From Methylobacter sp. (lineage in GTDB: Bacteria > Pseudomonadota > Gammaproteobacteria > Methylococcales > Methylomonadaceae), in the NCBI RefSeq assembly GCF_030680395.1, contig NZ_JAUXVR010000027.1, positions 1 to 64,000 of the forward strand: 64,000 nucleotides of DNA, read 5' to 3'. The position numbers were made by a program, and so were the translations under genes. Position 1 is the stretch's first letter, and every line of letters begins with the position of its first letter. Shown here piece after piece: positions 17,465 to 27,908 of this stretch. The notes beneath the pieces are model-generated. The model worked only from the letters and a program-made list of their open reading frames with translations. It did no database searches and was not told the DNA's origin.

Positions 17465-18541
17465 ATGAAGCAGACCATTCTTGTACGCCATCCAGGCGAC
17501 TTAACGGTTTCCTGGGCTCAGCAAGTCGTTGAACAACATGATGCCAACACCGTCGTTACCAAGGTGGATATTGTTGCCGTAGACATCGGCACCACAACGC
17601 GCGTTTGTGTCGCTGTTGAACATAATGGCCCGAACACCTTGCCGAACCGGTGGTTTATAAAATTGCCGTCACTGGCATGGCGGGCGAGGATGATTACGAC
17701 GTTACCGCGACTATTACAGACCGAAGTGCGTTTCTATAATGAATTGGCGGAGGCTATTCCCCTTAGCATGCCTGTTTGTCTGGCGGCGCAAAGCCGGTTT
17801 GGTTACGGTTCGACATTGGTGCTTGCCGATATTGCGGAGTTCGATGGCGTTCCCAGTGCCGCCAGCGATACTTTGACACTTGAGCAAGTGACTTTGGTTG
17901 TTGAACAGCTTGCCTGTAGTCATGCGCGATTTTGGAATAACGTGCATCTTGACCCAAAATATCGCTGGTTAGCCGGGCCGATCCGAATTTTGGAAGATTC
18001 ACTGGGTACAGCTTTGGCTGTGCCGTTGATGAAGCGAGGCTTGCAGCAGGCAGGGGTGCATATACCTTCTGTTCTACATGCTCCAGCCCTTCATTATGCC
18101 CGGCATCGCCGAGCCGCAATGCGTTTTCTTTCCGACGCGCCCAAAACGCTGGTTCATCACGACTGTCATCCCGGTAATTTATTCTGGAACAAGAACAGAT
18201 CAAGGGTTGGTTTTCTTGACTGGCAACTTGTCCGCATCGGCGAAGGCGTCGGCGATGTGGCTTATTTTTTGTCAACTGCGCTGAGTACAGAAACACGGAA
18301 GCTTTATGAGGCAGAGCTGTTGGTCAAGTATGCTCAAACATTGTCGGACAATGGGGTGGTAGATTTTGATAACACCCGGTTAGTGCAACGATACCGCGCT
18401 CACCTTGTTTATGCTTTTGAGGCCATGGTGGTTACACTTGCTGTGGGCGGCATGATGAATTTGGATTGTAATTTGGAGCTGATACGCCGAACGGCGGCGG
18501 CTGTTGAGGAACTAGACGCCTTCTCCGCCCTGCCGATATGA
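17465..18541 (+). CDS. Aminoglycoside-phosphotransferase/EcKinase-like small-molecule kinase
   Basis: 358 aa from the ATG at 17465; an upstream TTG at 17390 would add 25 low-quality residues. The kinase core shows the APH-type catalytic loop HHDCHPGNLFW (about 234-244, with catalytic Asp and Asn) and the metal-binding LDWQ (in place of the DFG/DxD motif) followed by GVGDVAYFL. This pattern matches the APH/ecdysteroid-kinase-like group found widely in environmental bacteria. The substrate is unknown and there is no reason to call it a resistance gene. It follows slyX after 78 bp and converges with the smr gene. Confidence 0.75.
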   Translation: MKQTILVRHPGDLTVSWAQQVVEQHDANTVVTKVDIVAVDIGTTTRVCVAVEHNGPNTLPNRWFIKLPSLAWRARMITTLPRLLQTEVRFYNELAEAIPLSMPVCLAAQSRFGYGSTLVLADIAEFDGVPSAASDTLTLEQVTLVVEQLACSHARFWNNVHLDPKYRWLAGPIRILEDSLGTALAVPLMKRGLQQAGVHIPSVLHAPALHYARHRRAAMRFLSDAPKTLVHHDCHPGNLFWNKNRSRVGFLDWQLVRIGEGVGDVAYFLSTALSTETRKLYEAELLVKYAQTLSDNGVVDFDNTRLVQRYRAHLVYAFEAMVVTLAVGGMMNLDCNLELIRRTAAAVEELDAFSALPI

Positions 18542-18575
18542 AACGTGGGATATAAGAACGGCAGGAGTCCTGTCC

Positions 18576-19127
18576 TTATGCATCATATTTTTCAGACAAC
18601 TGCAATAACACAAAAACCGCCCCAGTCCCTCCGTCTTTAGGCGGTGCGGAGCAAAAGGCCTGAACGTCTTTGTGTTGCCTCAGCCATATGTTGAGATTGT
18701 TTTTTAGTACGGGATGGTTATCGGTCGAACGATAACCTTTGCCGTGGACAATATGTACGCAACGGCAGCCGTCTTCTACGCAGTCATACAGAAAATGCAG
18801 CAGTTGCCGTTTGGCCTCATTGCTGTTAAGTCCATGTAGGTCGATTTCTGCATCCAGTCCAAACTGTCCTTTGCGTAGTTTTTTTAAGACATTATGCTGT
18901 AGTCCCGGAGCCATAAAGCTCAGTGAGTCTTCAAGACCCACTTTTTCAATATCACATTCGACTATGCCGCTTAAGTGTTCCTCTATGTTAATGGCCTGGG
19001 ATTTGGGGAATGGCTTGGGTTTGCTATCCTTTGTTAATAGCACTTTATCGCTTTTTACAGCGTGTACTTTACCGATAGTGAGACGAAATAAATCGCTGTC
19101 TTCTGGAGTAGGGTTTTTTTTTGCCAC
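18576..19127 (-). CDS. Smr-domain DNA/RNA nuclease-like protein (SmrA type)
   Basis: 183 aa. The C-terminal Smr (MutS2-related) domain at about 90-183 carries the LDLHG-type motif (EIDLHGLNSNEAKRQL) and HGKGYRS, the hallmarks of stand-alone Smr endonuclease domains. The N-terminal 90 residues are the variable SmrA/SmrB extension. E. coli SmrA has DNA nicking activity and SmrB cleaves mRNA at collided ribosomes; which applies here cannot be decided from sequence alone. Monocistronic, convergent with the kinase-like gene and divergent from surE. Confidence 0.85.
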   Translation of the reverse strand: MAKKNPTPEDSDLFRLTIGKVHAVKSDKVLLTKDSKPKPFPKSQAINIEEHLSGIVECDIEKVGLEDSLSFMAPGLQHNVLKKLRKGQFGLDAEIDLHGLNSNEAKRQLLHFLYDCVEDGCRCVHIVHGKGYRSTDNHPVLKNNLNIWLRQHKDVQAFCSAPPKDGGTGAVFVLLQLSEKYDA

Positions 19128-19201
19128 GAAAGCTGATTTTGTTGTGTATTGTTGCTAATATGGTCGATTTTATAGCTTAATCGGCTTCAGGGCGATTGAT
19201 A

Positions 19202-19957
19202 ATGCATATTTTGTTAAGTAATGATGATGGCTACTTGGCTGAAGGGCTCAATGCATTAGCCAATGCATTGAGCCCTCATGCCGAAATATCCGTAGTAGCT
19301 CCAGATAGAAACCGTAGCGCGGCGAGTAATTCTTTAACGTTGGAAATGCCGTTACGCGCTTATGCAACGGACAACGGTTTTATTAAAGTCGATGGTACAC
19401 CCACCGATTGCGTGCATTTGGCAATAACCGGCTTGTTAAAAAACGAGCCGGATATGGTCTTTGCCGGTATTAATCATGGCTCTAATTTAGGCGATGACGT
19501 GCTTTATTCGGGTACTGTTGCGGCAGCGTCCGAAGGGCGTTTTTTAGGGTTGCCCGCCGTTGCCATTTCGTTGGCGGGCAGTAATCCAGTTCATTTTGAA
19601 ACCGCTGCACATGTTGCAGTGACGCTGTTGCGGCAATTGATCAACAGTCCCTTGCCGCAAGACACTATCCTCAATGTCAATGTGCCTGATGTTTCCCTTA
19701 AAGACTTAAAAGGCTATCAGGCAACCCGGCTCGGTCAGCGGCATAAATCGGAGCCGGTCATCATGAGTCAGGATCCTCGCGGGCGCATTATTTACTGGGT
19801 AGGGCCTCCGGGGGCGGAGCAGGATGCAGGTCCCGGCACTGATTTTTATGCCATTAATGCAGGTTTCGTGTCGGTTACCCCGTTACAGTTGGATTTGACC
19901 AGGTATGAACGGATCAATGATTTAAAGGCGTGGCTGCCCGAGGAGCATGTTTTATGA
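19202..19957 (+). CDS. surE: 5'/3'-nucleotidase SurE
   Basis: Metal-dependent phosphatase acting on nucleoside monophosphates and short polyphosphates. 251 aa from the ATG at 19202; an in-frame TTG two codons earlier is less likely. The metal-binding SNDDG motif sits at the N-terminus ([13 protein letters not shown]), with [12 protein letters not shown] and the [11 protein letters not shown] loop typical of the family. It overlaps pcm by 4 nt, the normal surE-pcm pairing. Confidence 0.96.
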   Translation: MHILLSNDDGYLAEGLNALANALSPHAEISVVAPDRNRSAASNSLTLEMPLRAYATDNGFIKVDGTPTDCVHLAITGLLKNEPDMVFAGINHGSNLGDDVLYSGTVAAASEGRFLGLPAVAISLAGSNPVHFETAAHVAVTLLRQLINSPLPQDTILNVNVPDVSLKDLKGYQATRLGQRHKSEPVIMSQDPRGRIIYWVGPPGAEQDAGPGTDFYAINAGFVSVTPLQLDLTRYERINDLKAWLPEEHVL

Positions 19958-20616
19958 TTCAAAGCCTGCAAGGAATAGGCATGACCTCTTCGCGCACCCG
20001 TGAGCGCATGATTAATCGGTTAATGGAGCAAGGCATCCGAAGCAACAAAATTTTGGATGTCATACGCAATACGCCCAGGCATATTTTTATGGATGAGGCC
20101 TTGGCCAGTCGCGCTTATGAAGATACTGCACTGCCGATTGGCTACAATCAGACGATTTCACAGCCTTATATTGTCGCAAAAATGACAGAGCTGCTGTTGG
20201 CCTCATCAGGTCGATTGGCAAAAGTGTTGGAAATAGGCACCGGCTGCGGTTACCAAACGGCAATTCTGGCGCAGCTTGTCGATCATGTCTATTCCGTTGA
20301 AAGAATCGCGCCGTTGCAGAAAAAAGCTAAAGATCGGCTCTGGAACTTAAAACTCAAAAATGTCAGTTACTTGCACAGCGATGGCGGTTGGGGATGGCTG
20401 GGTCATGCGCCGTATGATGGCATTCTGGTTGCTGCCGCACCGCCTGAAATCCCGGAAATGCTGTTGCAGCAAATGGCTGTCGGCGGTGTGATGGTTATTC
20501 CTATTGGCAAAGGCGGTAGCCAGCAGTTACAGAGAGTAACGCGTACAGAAAGTGGTTATGATGTTGAAAAGTTGGAGCCGGTTATTTTTGTGCCTTTTTT
20601 ATCCGGAAGGAAATAA
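19954..20616 (+). CDS. pcm: Protein-L-isoaspartate O-methyltransferase
   Basis: Repairs age-damaged proteins by methylating L-isoaspartyl residues. 220 aa from the ATG overlapping the surE stop. Motif I is [18 protein letters not shown] (SAM binding); other conserved blocks are [14 protein letters not shown] and [15 protein letters not shown]. In many gammaproteobacteria nlpD and rpoS follow; here the next gene is a REC-TPR protein after 566 bp. Confidence 0.95.
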   Translation: MIQSLQGIGMTSSRTRERMINRLMEQGIRSNKILDVIRNTPRHIFMDEALASRAYEDTALPIGYNQTISQPYIVAKMTELLLASSGRLAKVLEIGTGCGYQTAILAQLVDHVYSVERIAPLQKKAKDRLWNLKLKNVSYLHSDGGWGWLGHAPYDGILVAAAPPEIPEMLLQQMAVGGVMVIPIGKGGSQQLQRVTRTESGYDVEKLEPVIFVPFLSGRK

Positions 20617-21182
20617 GTTTTTTTCGAAAACTGCATGACACAATCTTTTGCAGAATTCTCATTTTTTCGATGCCGCGCCAATGGGCCGTAGTCATTTTAG
20701 TGTTATAAAACGCTATTTTTCGCGGATAACCGACGTTGATCTGTTTTTATATTTGACAGCATTGTGCCCTGGTTACAGGTCATCCATTACCCGGAAAATT
20801 AGTCGCCCTTCAGCAAAAAAAATCGGTTCGAACGGTGCGAATTTTGGACGATATTTGCGCCAATTTCTTACAAAGGCGTTTTACTATGCCTGCTGCTGTT
20901 CTTAATAGGGTGATTTTTGTCTTTTTTGGTGGGAGACCACTGCTTCTAACATCTCTTCTGCGGTATGTTTTTGTTTCGAGTTAATCTAAAAGCGATCAAC
21001 AGTGCTTAGTCTATTGAAGTGATGAATATTAATAAGCAGCATAAAAGTTTGTGTTAATTCGTGTTCTGGTTGGCATTTCTATTTTATTGGAATTATTAAC
21101 GATAAGTGGCATGTTATTTTTGAGACAAAGTAAGCAGTTATAGAATTTTCCGCGCATCAATTTAAGGTTAAGATCGGTTCCT
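20617..21182 (+). other. 566-bp gap after pcm
   Basis: AT-rich. I see no convincing gene: the longest frame (20648-20905) has no ribosome binding site and reads as non-protein-like composition. A TTGACA occurs near 20753 without a matching -10, and no sigma-54 site with intact GG/GC dinucleotides was found. It probably contains the promoter of the REC-TPR gene. Confidence 0.5.
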
Positions 21183-22820
21183 ATGAAAATGAACTTTGAC
21201 TCAAAAAAGATTCTGGTGATCGAGGATCAGGCGATCATACGAGAAACCATTAAACACATATTATATTCGTTGGGTGTACGACACATCGTTGAAGCGGGAA
21301 CCGGCGTTAATGGCATAGTGGAGATGAGGCGCAGCCAATTCGATATTGTCCTCTGCGATTATAATCTTGGCGACGGGAAAAATGGCCAGCAGGTTTTGGA
21401 AGAAGCAAAACATTTTAAGTTACTGCCGTTTAATGCTGTTTTTATAATGATTACCGTTGAACAGAGCAAGAATATGGTGCTCAGCGCTCTCGACTGCAAG
21501 CCTGATGATTACCTGATAAAACCCTTTAACCGCCTGCAACTTTCAACCCGGATCGAACGATGTATTGTCCGCAAGGAATATCTTGCCAGTATTGAACGTG
21601 AAATAGATATAGGTAACGTTTATCAAGCGATACAAAACTGTGAAAAACTGCTTCAGCAAGGCGATAAAAAAACGCGCTTACATGTATTGAGGATACGCGC
21701 CGACTTGGCGCTTGTAATCAGTGATTTCAAGGCAGCCAAAAGAATTTATGAGGAGATACTGCAAGAAAGGGAGGATATTCCCTGGGCTAAGTTGGGCATA
21801 ATTGTTATCGTGTTTTTTGATGGTAATTATGAGCAGGCTGTTGAGTCTCTTCAGCAGTTTATCGGTCAATATCCTATGATGTTGGAAGCTTATGACTGGT
21901 TGGCAAAGTCGTACGAAGCCTTAGGTGACAATGAAGAGGCGTTAGTCACGATTAACCTGGCGATTGATCTTTCACCTCAAACTATTTTAAGACAGCAAAG
22001 ACTGGCCTTGTTGGCTGATAAAACTGAAAATATTGAAGTTGCAAAAAAGGCCTATAAAGCAGCGATTAGTCTAGGCAAACATTCTGTATATGGATCATCC
22101 AGTGATTTTTCAGGTTTGGCTAAAGCTCACTTAAAATCCAATTCAGCTGGCGATGCACTGAAGATATTGAATGACATGAACAAATGCTTTTTTAATGATC
22201 CGGATTCAAGGCTTAGAGCTGCAATATTGGAAATCGAGATCCAAAAAGCAAAAAATAACGGCGTAGTGGCGGAGAAGCCTTATGAAAAGGCATTCAAATT
22301 AAACGAGCAGTTTGGTAAGCAAATAGCCAGAGAACTACGCCTGGAAATGGCAAAGATCAGTCATCTGAGCGGGGCCAGTGAAATCACCGATGAAATTCTT
22401 ACGGATTTAATTAAAACCAACATTGATGATAAACATTTTATCGGTGACATTGACAAAATGTGTAACACATTTATCGGTGATAATTATGCGAACGATTTGA
22501 TTGATCGGATAAAACAGGAGTTAGTGGGTATTAATAATGCTGGAGTCAACTTATTTAAGGAAGGCAAAATTAAAGAGGCTCTCGCAATTTTTGAAGATGC
22601 GATCAAAAAAATGCCTAATAACAAGGCAATCACTTTAAGCATGCTGAAAATCAGTATCCATGATCTTAAAACATCTAGACCCGATCCTAAAAAAACCATG
22701 CTGGTTCAGTCTTATATCAATAACGCTATTAAAATAGGTGTTTCCCACGATCAAATTGGCAGTATTCAACTGGAGCTTGACAAGATTCAATATCAAAATC
22801 CATTAACCCAAAAATCATAG
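21183..22820 (+). CDS. Response regulator with TPR output (REC-TPR)
   Basis: 545 aa. Residues 9-125 form a CheY-like receiver with the acidic pair ED at 14-15, phospho-acceptor Asp59 (VLCDYNLGDG) and Lys113 (YLIKPF). The rest, about 130-520, is a series of TPR-like helical pairs (YEQAVESLQQFIGQYP, LEAYDWLAKSYEALGDNEEALVTINLAIDLSP, NLFKEGKIKEALAIFEDAIKKMP) with no DNA-binding or enzymatic domain. It probably works through protein-protein contacts. No histidine kinase is adjacent, so it is an orphan regulator. Domain calls are firm; the pathway is unknown. Confidence 0.85.
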   Translation: MKMNFDSKKILVIEDQAIIRETIKHILYSLGVRHIVEAGTGVNGIVEMRRSQFDIVLCDYNLGDGKNGQQVLEEAKHFKLLPFNAVFIMITVEQSKNMVLSALDCKPDDYLIKPFNRLQLSTRIERCIVRKEYLASIEREIDIGNVYQAIQNCEKLLQQGDKKTRLHVLRIRADLALVISDFKAAKRIYEEILQEREDIPWAKLGIIVIVFFDGNYEQAVESLQQFIGQYPMMLEAYDWLAKSYEALGDNEEALVTINLAIDLSPQTILRQQRLALLADKTENIEVAKKAYKAAISLGKHSVYGSSSDFSGLAKAHLKSNSAGDALKILNDMNKCFFNDPDSRLRAAILEIEIQKAKNNGVVAEKPYEKAFKLNEQFGKQIARELRLEMAKISHLSGASEITDEILTDLIKTNIDDKHFIGDIDKMCNTFIGDNYANDLIDRIKQELVGINNAGVNLFKEGKIKEALAIFEDAIKKMPNNKAITLSMLKISIHDLKTSRPDPKKTMLVQSYINNAIKIGVSHDQIGSIQLELDKIQYQNPLTQKS

Positions 22821-22967
22821 TTTACCCTATTGGATTATCTGGGAACTTTGCGAGCAATTGGCTTTCAGGTTTGCTGATATCGGGTAACGATAAATAGAAT
22901 GCGCTTGATTTTAGGTGATTTACTACGTTAATGCAGGAAGATAGCGCGGGATATAGAGGGGGGTGTA

Positions 22968-22989
22968 GCCGAGCAGCGAACTGCCCGGC
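22968..22989 (-). terminator. UUCG-capped stem-loop after fusA2
   Basis: On the minus strand GCCGGGCAG-TTCG-CTGCTCGGC forms a 9-bp stem (one G-U pair) closed by a UUCG tetraloop, 14 nt after the fusA2 stop. It is followed by TACACCCCCC rather than a U-tract, so it may protect the mRNA 3' end or depend on other factors instead of acting as a classical intrinsic terminator. Confidence 0.5.
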
Positions 22990-23003
22990 GTACCTTTTCC
23001 AGC

Positions 23004-25088
23004 TTACTTCTTTTTGTTGCGTTCGTTCACTTCTTTGATAACTTCTTCCGACACGTTTTTCGGGCACGGTAAATAGTGCGAGAATTCCATGGAGAACTGA
23101 CCGCGACCGGAGGTCATGGTGCGCAAGTCGCCGATATAGCCGAACATTTCGCTCAGCGGTACATCAGACTTGATACGAACACCGGTTACGCCCGCATCTT
23201 GTGATTTGATCATGCCGCGGCGACGGTTAAGATCGCCGATAACATCACCCACATGGTCTGATGGCGTGAAAGTGTCAACTTTCATGATCGGTTCGATCAG
23301 TTGCGGTCCTGCTTTTGGAATCGATTGACGGAAAGCCGCTTTCGCAGCAATTTCAAACGCAATTGCAGAGGAGTCAACCGCGTGGAAACCACCGTCGGTT
23401 AAAATGACTTTAAAGTCCAAGCAAGGGAATCCGGCCAACACGCCTTTGTCCAGCATGCTCTTAAAGCCTTTTTCAACTGCCGGCCAGTATTCGCGGGGTA
23501 CGTTACCGCCGGTAACCGCGGATTCAAACACAAAACCGCTGCCGGGTTCGCCGGGCTGGATAATGTAGTTGATTTTTCCGTATTGGCCTGAACCGCCTGA
23601 TTGCTTCTTGTGGGTATATTCGTCTTCAACCGCTTTGGTAATCGTTTCGCGGTAGGCCACTTGGGGCTTGCCGACAATAACGTCAACGCCGTGGGTACGT
23701 CTTAAGATGTCGACTTTAATGTCAAGATGCAACTCGCCCATGCCTTTAAGAATGGTTTCGCCACTGTCTTCATCAGTCTCAACGTGGAAAGAAGGATCTT
23801 CCTGAATCATTTTGCCCAGCGCGATTCCCATTTTTTCGGAAGCCGCTTTGTCTTTCGGTGAAATCGCTAATGAGATAACGGGATCAGGGAAGACCATCGG
23901 TTCCAATGTTGCCGGGAATTTCGGATCGCATAGTGTGTGGCCGGTTTGCACATTCTTCATGCCCAGTACCGCAACAATGTCGCCCGCTTGCGCTGAATCC
24001 AGTTCATTACGTGTGTCAGCATGCATTTCTACGATACGGCCGATACGCTCGGTTTTGCCGGTAAAGGTATTAAGTACTGATGTACCTTTTTCCAGTTTAC
24101 CGGAGTAGATGCGCAGGAACGTCAACGCGCCAAAACGGTCATCCATGATTTTAAATGCCAGTGCGCGTAGCGGTTTTTCGGCATCAACGATAGCAAAGGT
24201 GCCCGTTGGGTTACCTTCCAGATCGACTTCAGGCTGTGGTTTAACTTCTGTCGGGCAAGGCAGGTAATCGATAACGCCGTCAAGAACCAATTGCACGCCT
24301 TTGTTTTTGAAAGACGAACCACAAAAGGTCGGGAAGAAATCCAGGTTAATCGTACCTTTGCGGATACAACGTTTGATGGTGTCGATATCGGGTTCTTCGC
24401 CTTCAAGGTATCTTTCCATGACATCGTCAAACTGATCGGCAACTTGGTCGATCATTTTTTCACGCCATTTTTCGGTGTCTGCCACCATGTCGGCAGGAAT
24501 GTCTTTGATTTCGTAGTTCATTGGGTCGCCGGAATCATCCCATATCCAGGCTTTGCGGGTCAGTAGGTCGACCACGCCGGAGAATTGGTCTTCAGTACCG
24601 ATAGGTAAGGTCATAACCAGCGGCACAGCGCCGAGCACTTCTTCAACTTGCTTGACCACGCGGTAGAAATCAGCGCCTATACGATCCAGTTTGTTGATAT
24701 AGATAACGCGAGCTACTTCAGAGTCGTTGGCATAACGCCAGTTAGTTTCTGATTGGGGTTCTACGCCGCCTGAACCGCAGAAAACGCCGATACCGCCGTC
24801 AAGAACTTTCAGTGAACGATAAACTTCAATAGTAAAGTCAACGTGTCCCGGGGTGTCGATAATATTAAAACGATAGTCTTTCCAGAAACAAGTGGTTGCA
24901 GCCGACTGAATGGTGATGCCGCGCTCCTGCTCTTGTTCCATGAAGTCAGTGGTTGCCGCGCCATCGTGTACTTCACCGATTTTGTGGATTTTACCGGTAA
25001 GTTTTAAAATCCGCTCGGTAGTCGTTGTTTTACCGGCATCGACGTGAGCGAAGATGCCGATGTTTCTGTAATGCGCTAAATCTGTCAT
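23004..25088 (-). CDS. fusA2: Elongation factor G paralogue (FusA2 type)
   Basis: Translational GTPase. 694 aa with all EF-G domains: G1 [13 protein letters not shown] (about 14-26), G3 DTPGH, G4 NKLD, the switch region RGIT, then domains II-V ending in [19 protein letters not shown]. Its start ([20 protein letters not shown]), the [14 protein letters not shown] segment and its stand-alone position mark the second-copy FusA2 lineage of gammaproteobacteria rather than the str-operon fusA, which would sit with rpsL, rpsG and tuf. Paralogues of this kind can specialise in translocation or ribosome recycling; which applies here is unknown. It is preceded by a long leader. Confidence 0.88.
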   Translation of the reverse strand: MTDLAHYRNIGIFAHVDAGKTTTTERILKLTGKIHKIGEVHDGAATTDFMEQEQERGITIQSAATTCFWKDYRFNIIDTPGHVDFTIEVYRSLKVLDGGIGVFCGSGGVEPQSETNWRYANDSEVARVIYINKLDRIGADFYRVVKQVEEVLGAVPLVMTLPIGTEDQFSGVVDLLTRKAWIWDDSGDPMNYEIKDIPADMVADTEKWREKMIDQVADQFDDVMERYLEGEEPDIDTIKRCIRKGTINLDFFPTFCGSSFKNKGVQLVLDGVIDYLPCPTEVKPQPEVDLEGNPTGTFAIVDAEKPLRALAFKIMDDRFGALTFLRIYSGKLEKGTSVLNTFTGKTERIGRIVEMHADTRNELDSAQAGDIVAVLGMKNVQTGHTLCDPKFPATLEPMVFPDPVISLAISPKDKAASEKMGIALGKMIQEDPSFHVETDEDSGETILKGMGELHLDIKVDILRRTHGVDVIVGKPQVAYRETITKAVEDEYTHKKQSGGSGQYGKINYIIQPGEPGSGFVFESAVTGGNVPREYWPAVEKGFKSMLDKGVLAGFPCLDFKVILTDGGFHAVDSSAIAFEIAAKAAFRQSIPKAGPQLIEPIMKVDTFTPSDHVGDVIGDLNRRRGMIKSQDAGVTGVRIKSDVPLSEMFGYIGDLRTMTSGRGQFSMEFSHYLPCPKNVSEEVIKEVNERNKKK

Positions 25089-25802
25089 GTTTTTACTCTA
25101 AAGTTGGGCATAAAAAACTTTTTTGGTGACCGCTCTCAATAATCATTCATTGTTTGAACGCTTATTGAGGACTCGTACCGGGGCGGTGGGCTACATATCA
25201 TAACCGCAGTCACACAACCTAAGACCGCGGTGGCGGTAGCCATCGGAGTGGATGAAATGCGTTGGGTACATGCGGGTAGCTCAAAGCCGAGTGAGGTGCA
25301 TTTATTTGAGTCACCATCGCTGCTCACTCGTCCAGCTTCGAAAGCCCGCTATTTTAACCTAAAAACTTTGGTAAAAATATAGAAAACCCATGTGTTATGT
25401 TGTAGTCACACTAAAATGGCTGAATCTATTTAGTCATTTCATGTCAGTGTTTTGAAGAAAGACAACCTTGAAACCTTGATGGTACAGTCCCAAGCGTTTT
25501 TATATGCATAAAGACGGGCTACGCAATGCCATGTATTTTAGCAATAGTCCTGTTGGTTTTTGGTATTGTTGATCGGCAAAGACAGGCATGGGATATTATT
25601 TTTTATAGATAATGTCATCAGATTAAGGGCAGTCTGTTCCGGTTACTGCGTCCAACCATAAGCAGTGTTTGAAAAAGCGCTGCGTAAAAGGGATATGAAT
25701 AGAGGTTTATCTATATATAATTGAATTAAAGTGTCGTAAAAACAGCTACATTTACAGATATGTTATTGTAGAATATTCGATTGACAGCAGGAGATTCAGA
25801 TT
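25089..25802. other. 714-bp divergent intergenic region between fusA2 and the CBS gene
   Basis: Contains the possible structured leader of fusA2 (25185-25335). The 400 bp next to the CBS gene are AT-rich and show no recognisable gene or repeat. The CBS gene has a good ribosome binding site (AGGAG, about 25788-25792). Confidence 0.5.
25185..25335 (-). promoter_or_regulatory. Possible structured 5' leader of fusA2
   Basis: GC-rich island inside AT-rich flanks. On the minus strand CGAGTGAG (25330-25323) pairs perfectly with CTCACTCG (25295-25288), and GGCTAC (25241-25236) pairs with GTAGCC (25194-25189), enclosing ACCGC/GCGGT (25231-25227 with 25207-25203). Nested perfect stems upstream of a translation-factor gene suggest a cis-acting RNA. 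It matches no riboswitch class that I recognise. A 63-codon frame overlaps it (25327-25136) but reads poorly as protein. Confidence 0.3.
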
Positions 25803-26276
25803 ATGATTGTCGCTGATATTATGACCGCTAATCCGGTTAAGGTTAACATGGATACCGAGCTATTGGTGATCAAGGACATTTTTGATCATGTCTATTTTCA
25901 TCATCTGCTGGTTGAAAATGAAGCGGACAAAACTATTGCCGGCGTTATTTCGGATCGTGATTTATTGAGTGCTCTAAGTCCCTATATTCATACAGCTGCA
26001 GAAACTTTGCGCGATCAGGAAACTTTAAAAAAACGCGCTCATCAAATCATGTCGCGCCAAATTGATACCGTGACACCAACAACCGATTGCAATATTGCCG
26101 TACAAAAAATGCTGGATGCGGATGTATCCTGTCTGCCTGTCGTAGGCGATGACAACGTTATCTTGGGTATCGTTACCTGGAAGGATTTCTTAATACATTA
26201 TTTAAAACAACAATCGCCCGAAAACTATAAATATCTTGTTATGAAACATGATTGGCGTAATGACAGGAATCAGTAA
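25803..26276 (+). CDS. Two-CBS-domain protein
   Basis: 157 aa consisting of a tandem CBS pair: the first CBS spans about 1-62 (VADIMTANPVKVNMDTELLVIKDIF ... GVISDRDLLSAL) and the second about 82-142 (QIMSRQIDTVTPTTDCNIAVQKM ... GIVTWKDFLIHYL). Such Bateman modules bind adenine nucleotides and act as energy sensors. No enzyme domain is attached. It is 90 bp upstream of the HDOD-GAF gene on the same strand, suggesting a shared signalling role; that is inference. Confidence 0.88.
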   Translation: MIVADIMTANPVKVNMDTELLVIKDIFDHVYFHHLLVENEADKTIAGVISDRDLLSALSPYIHTAAETLRDQETLKKRAHQIMSRQIDTVTPTTDCNIAVQKMLDADVSCLPVVGDDNVILGIVTWKDFLIHYLKQQSPENYKYLVMKHDWRNDRNQ

Positions 26277-26366
26277 GGCAAACAACAAAAAATCATCTTT
26301 GTCCGCACAAGAAAATGTCGCTTGTTTTGGCAAGGCTTAAAGTGAAGTATTACTGGTAAAAAAATA

Positions 26367-27908
26367 ATGACATCGAAGAACGATCTTCTAAACCTTAATT
26401 TAATGGAAATGGACATGGAAGTAGTCCCCTCCAAAATTATAGCGGAACCCCATTCTCTTAATGAATGGACACACGTGTTGTGTAATGAAGAAATGCCGAT
26501 ATTTTCCAATACTGCACTCAGTATTCATGACGTTTTAAGTGATGATAGAAAAGGCGCTATGGAGTTGGCGTCTGTTATCTTGCAGGACCCGAATCTGACG
26601 GTTAAATTATTAAAAATCAGCAACACGCCTCATTACAATCCGTCGCGCCAGAAAATGGTTACGGTATCGCGGGCCATTATTATGATTGGCTCCGAGGTTA
26701 TTCGCGAGTTAACGTTGGTTTGCTCCTTTTTGGAATGCATTCTATCCGCGACCAACAAACAGCAGGCCAATGAAGAAATAGCCCAAGCTATTCATGCTGC
26801 GGTACATGCAAAGTCCATAGCGATGGCCGCAAGCGATTCATCGCCGGAAGAGGTTTTTATTGCCACGTTACTTAACCATATCGGCAGTATTTCTTTCTGG
26901 TGTTTTTGCGGCGATCAGGGAGAGCGCATTCAAGCTTTAATAAATAAAGGAAATTGCACTCGCGAAGAAGCGGAGAAGCAAGTGCTGGGCTTTAAATTGA
27001 CAGAACTTGGTGCTTGCTTAAGTAAGGCCTGGAAATTAGGCGGCTTGATTGAAGAGTCTATCAAGCCAGGCGTAGCGTCCAAAAACCCCAGAGTAGGCTT
27101 GGTTTACTTAGGGTATGAAATTACCGAGGCATTAAAAGAGGGCGTCGGTTCAAAGAAATATGATGCTTGTATCAGGAAGATTGAAACTCTTACCAAGGAG
27201 TCTCCAAAAGTTATAATTGAAAAGCTTCAAAATAACACCGCCAACGCCTCTGATATGGCTTGTCAATTCGGCGCGACTGATGCCGCCATGCTCATTCAAA
27301 GTCGTCTGCATAAAGCGGTCGATTTGGAAGAACCATTACCGGTTATTGATAAAAAACAACTGCAACTCCATATTTCGCAAGATATTATTTCAATCATAAG
27401 TGACCAGTTTGATATCAATTTATTGCTTGAAACGGTGCTTGAGGGGATTCATCGGGGTATCGGTATGGATCGAACTATTTTTTCTCTGTTAGTCACCGAC
27501 AAACAGTCCCTTAAAGAAAGGCTGTCTTTGGGTTGGCGCAAAGACACGTATGAGCATAAGGCTATTTTCAATATCTCGGAAACACCACCCAATATTTTTT
27601 TTCATGTTCTGGCCGGTACTCAGGCTTTCTGGGCGAAGCCTTTGGTTAATGGCAAGTTGTATACACTTCGAGATATTAATGTAGTTGGAAAAAACGAATG
27701 TTTTATTATGCCGATTTTTTCCAACAGTATACCGATTGGTTTAATTTATACCGATCGGGGAATCAGCAGTCAACCGTTAACTGAGGAGGATTTTAATGCT
27801 TTTAAATATTTTGCCCAACAGGCAAATATAGGTCTTGCGATTTACCGTATGCAGCGGGCGGTTAATGGAAAAAAAGATAGCAGTATTGACCAGAACAGCG
27901 GTTATTAA
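26367..27908 (+). CDS. HDOD-GAF signalling protein
   Basis: 513 aa. Residues about 20-230 form an HDOD domain ([40 protein letters not shown]), related to HD phosphohydrolases but lacking the catalytic HD pairs. A C-terminal GAF domain follows at about 345-490 ([28 protein letters not shown] ... [13 protein letters not shown]). Proteins of this layout act in c-di-GMP, chemotaxis or stress signalling, though this member's output is unknown. The stop overlaps the convergent aat stop by 4 bp. Confidence 0.85.
   Translation: MTSKNDLLNLNLMEMDMEVVPSKIIAEPHSLNEWTHVLCNEEMPIFSNTALSIHDVLSDDRKGAMELASVILQDPNLTVKLLKISNTPHYNPSRQKMVTVSRAIIMIGSEVIRELTLVCSFLECILSATNKQQANEEIAQAIHAAVHAKSIAMAASDSSPEEVFIATLLNHIGSISFWCFCGDQGERIQALINKGNCTREEAEKQVLGFKLTELGACLSKAWKLGGLIEESIKPGVASKNPRVGLVYLGYEITEALKEGVGSKKYDACIRKIETLTKESPKVIIEKLQNNTANASDMACQFGATDAAMLIQSRLHKAVDLEEPLPVIDKKQLQLHISQDIISIISDQFDINLLLETVLEGIHRGIGMDRTIFSLLVTDKQSLKERLSLGWRKDTYEHKAIFNISETPPNIFFHVLAGTQAFWAKPLVNGKLYTLRDINVVGKNECFIMPIFSNSIPIGLIYTDRGISSQPLTEEDFNAFKYFAQQANIGLAIYRMQRAVNGKKDSSIDQNSGY

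Noticed and set aside
20648-20905. 85-codon frame after pcm
   Set aside because: No ribosome binding site, unusual composition (KISRPSAKKIGSNG, YYACCCS), no family resemblance.
23004-25088. The principal str-operon EF-G gene (fusA)
   Set aside because: rpsL, rpsG and tuf are not adjacent and the N-terminus matches the FusA2 lineage, so it is treated as the paralogue.
25136-25327. 63-codon minus-strand frame in the fusA2 leader
   Set aside because: GTG start without a Shine-Dalgarno sequence, no recognisable domain, and it coincides with strong stem-forming sequences, so an RNA structure is the more economical reading.
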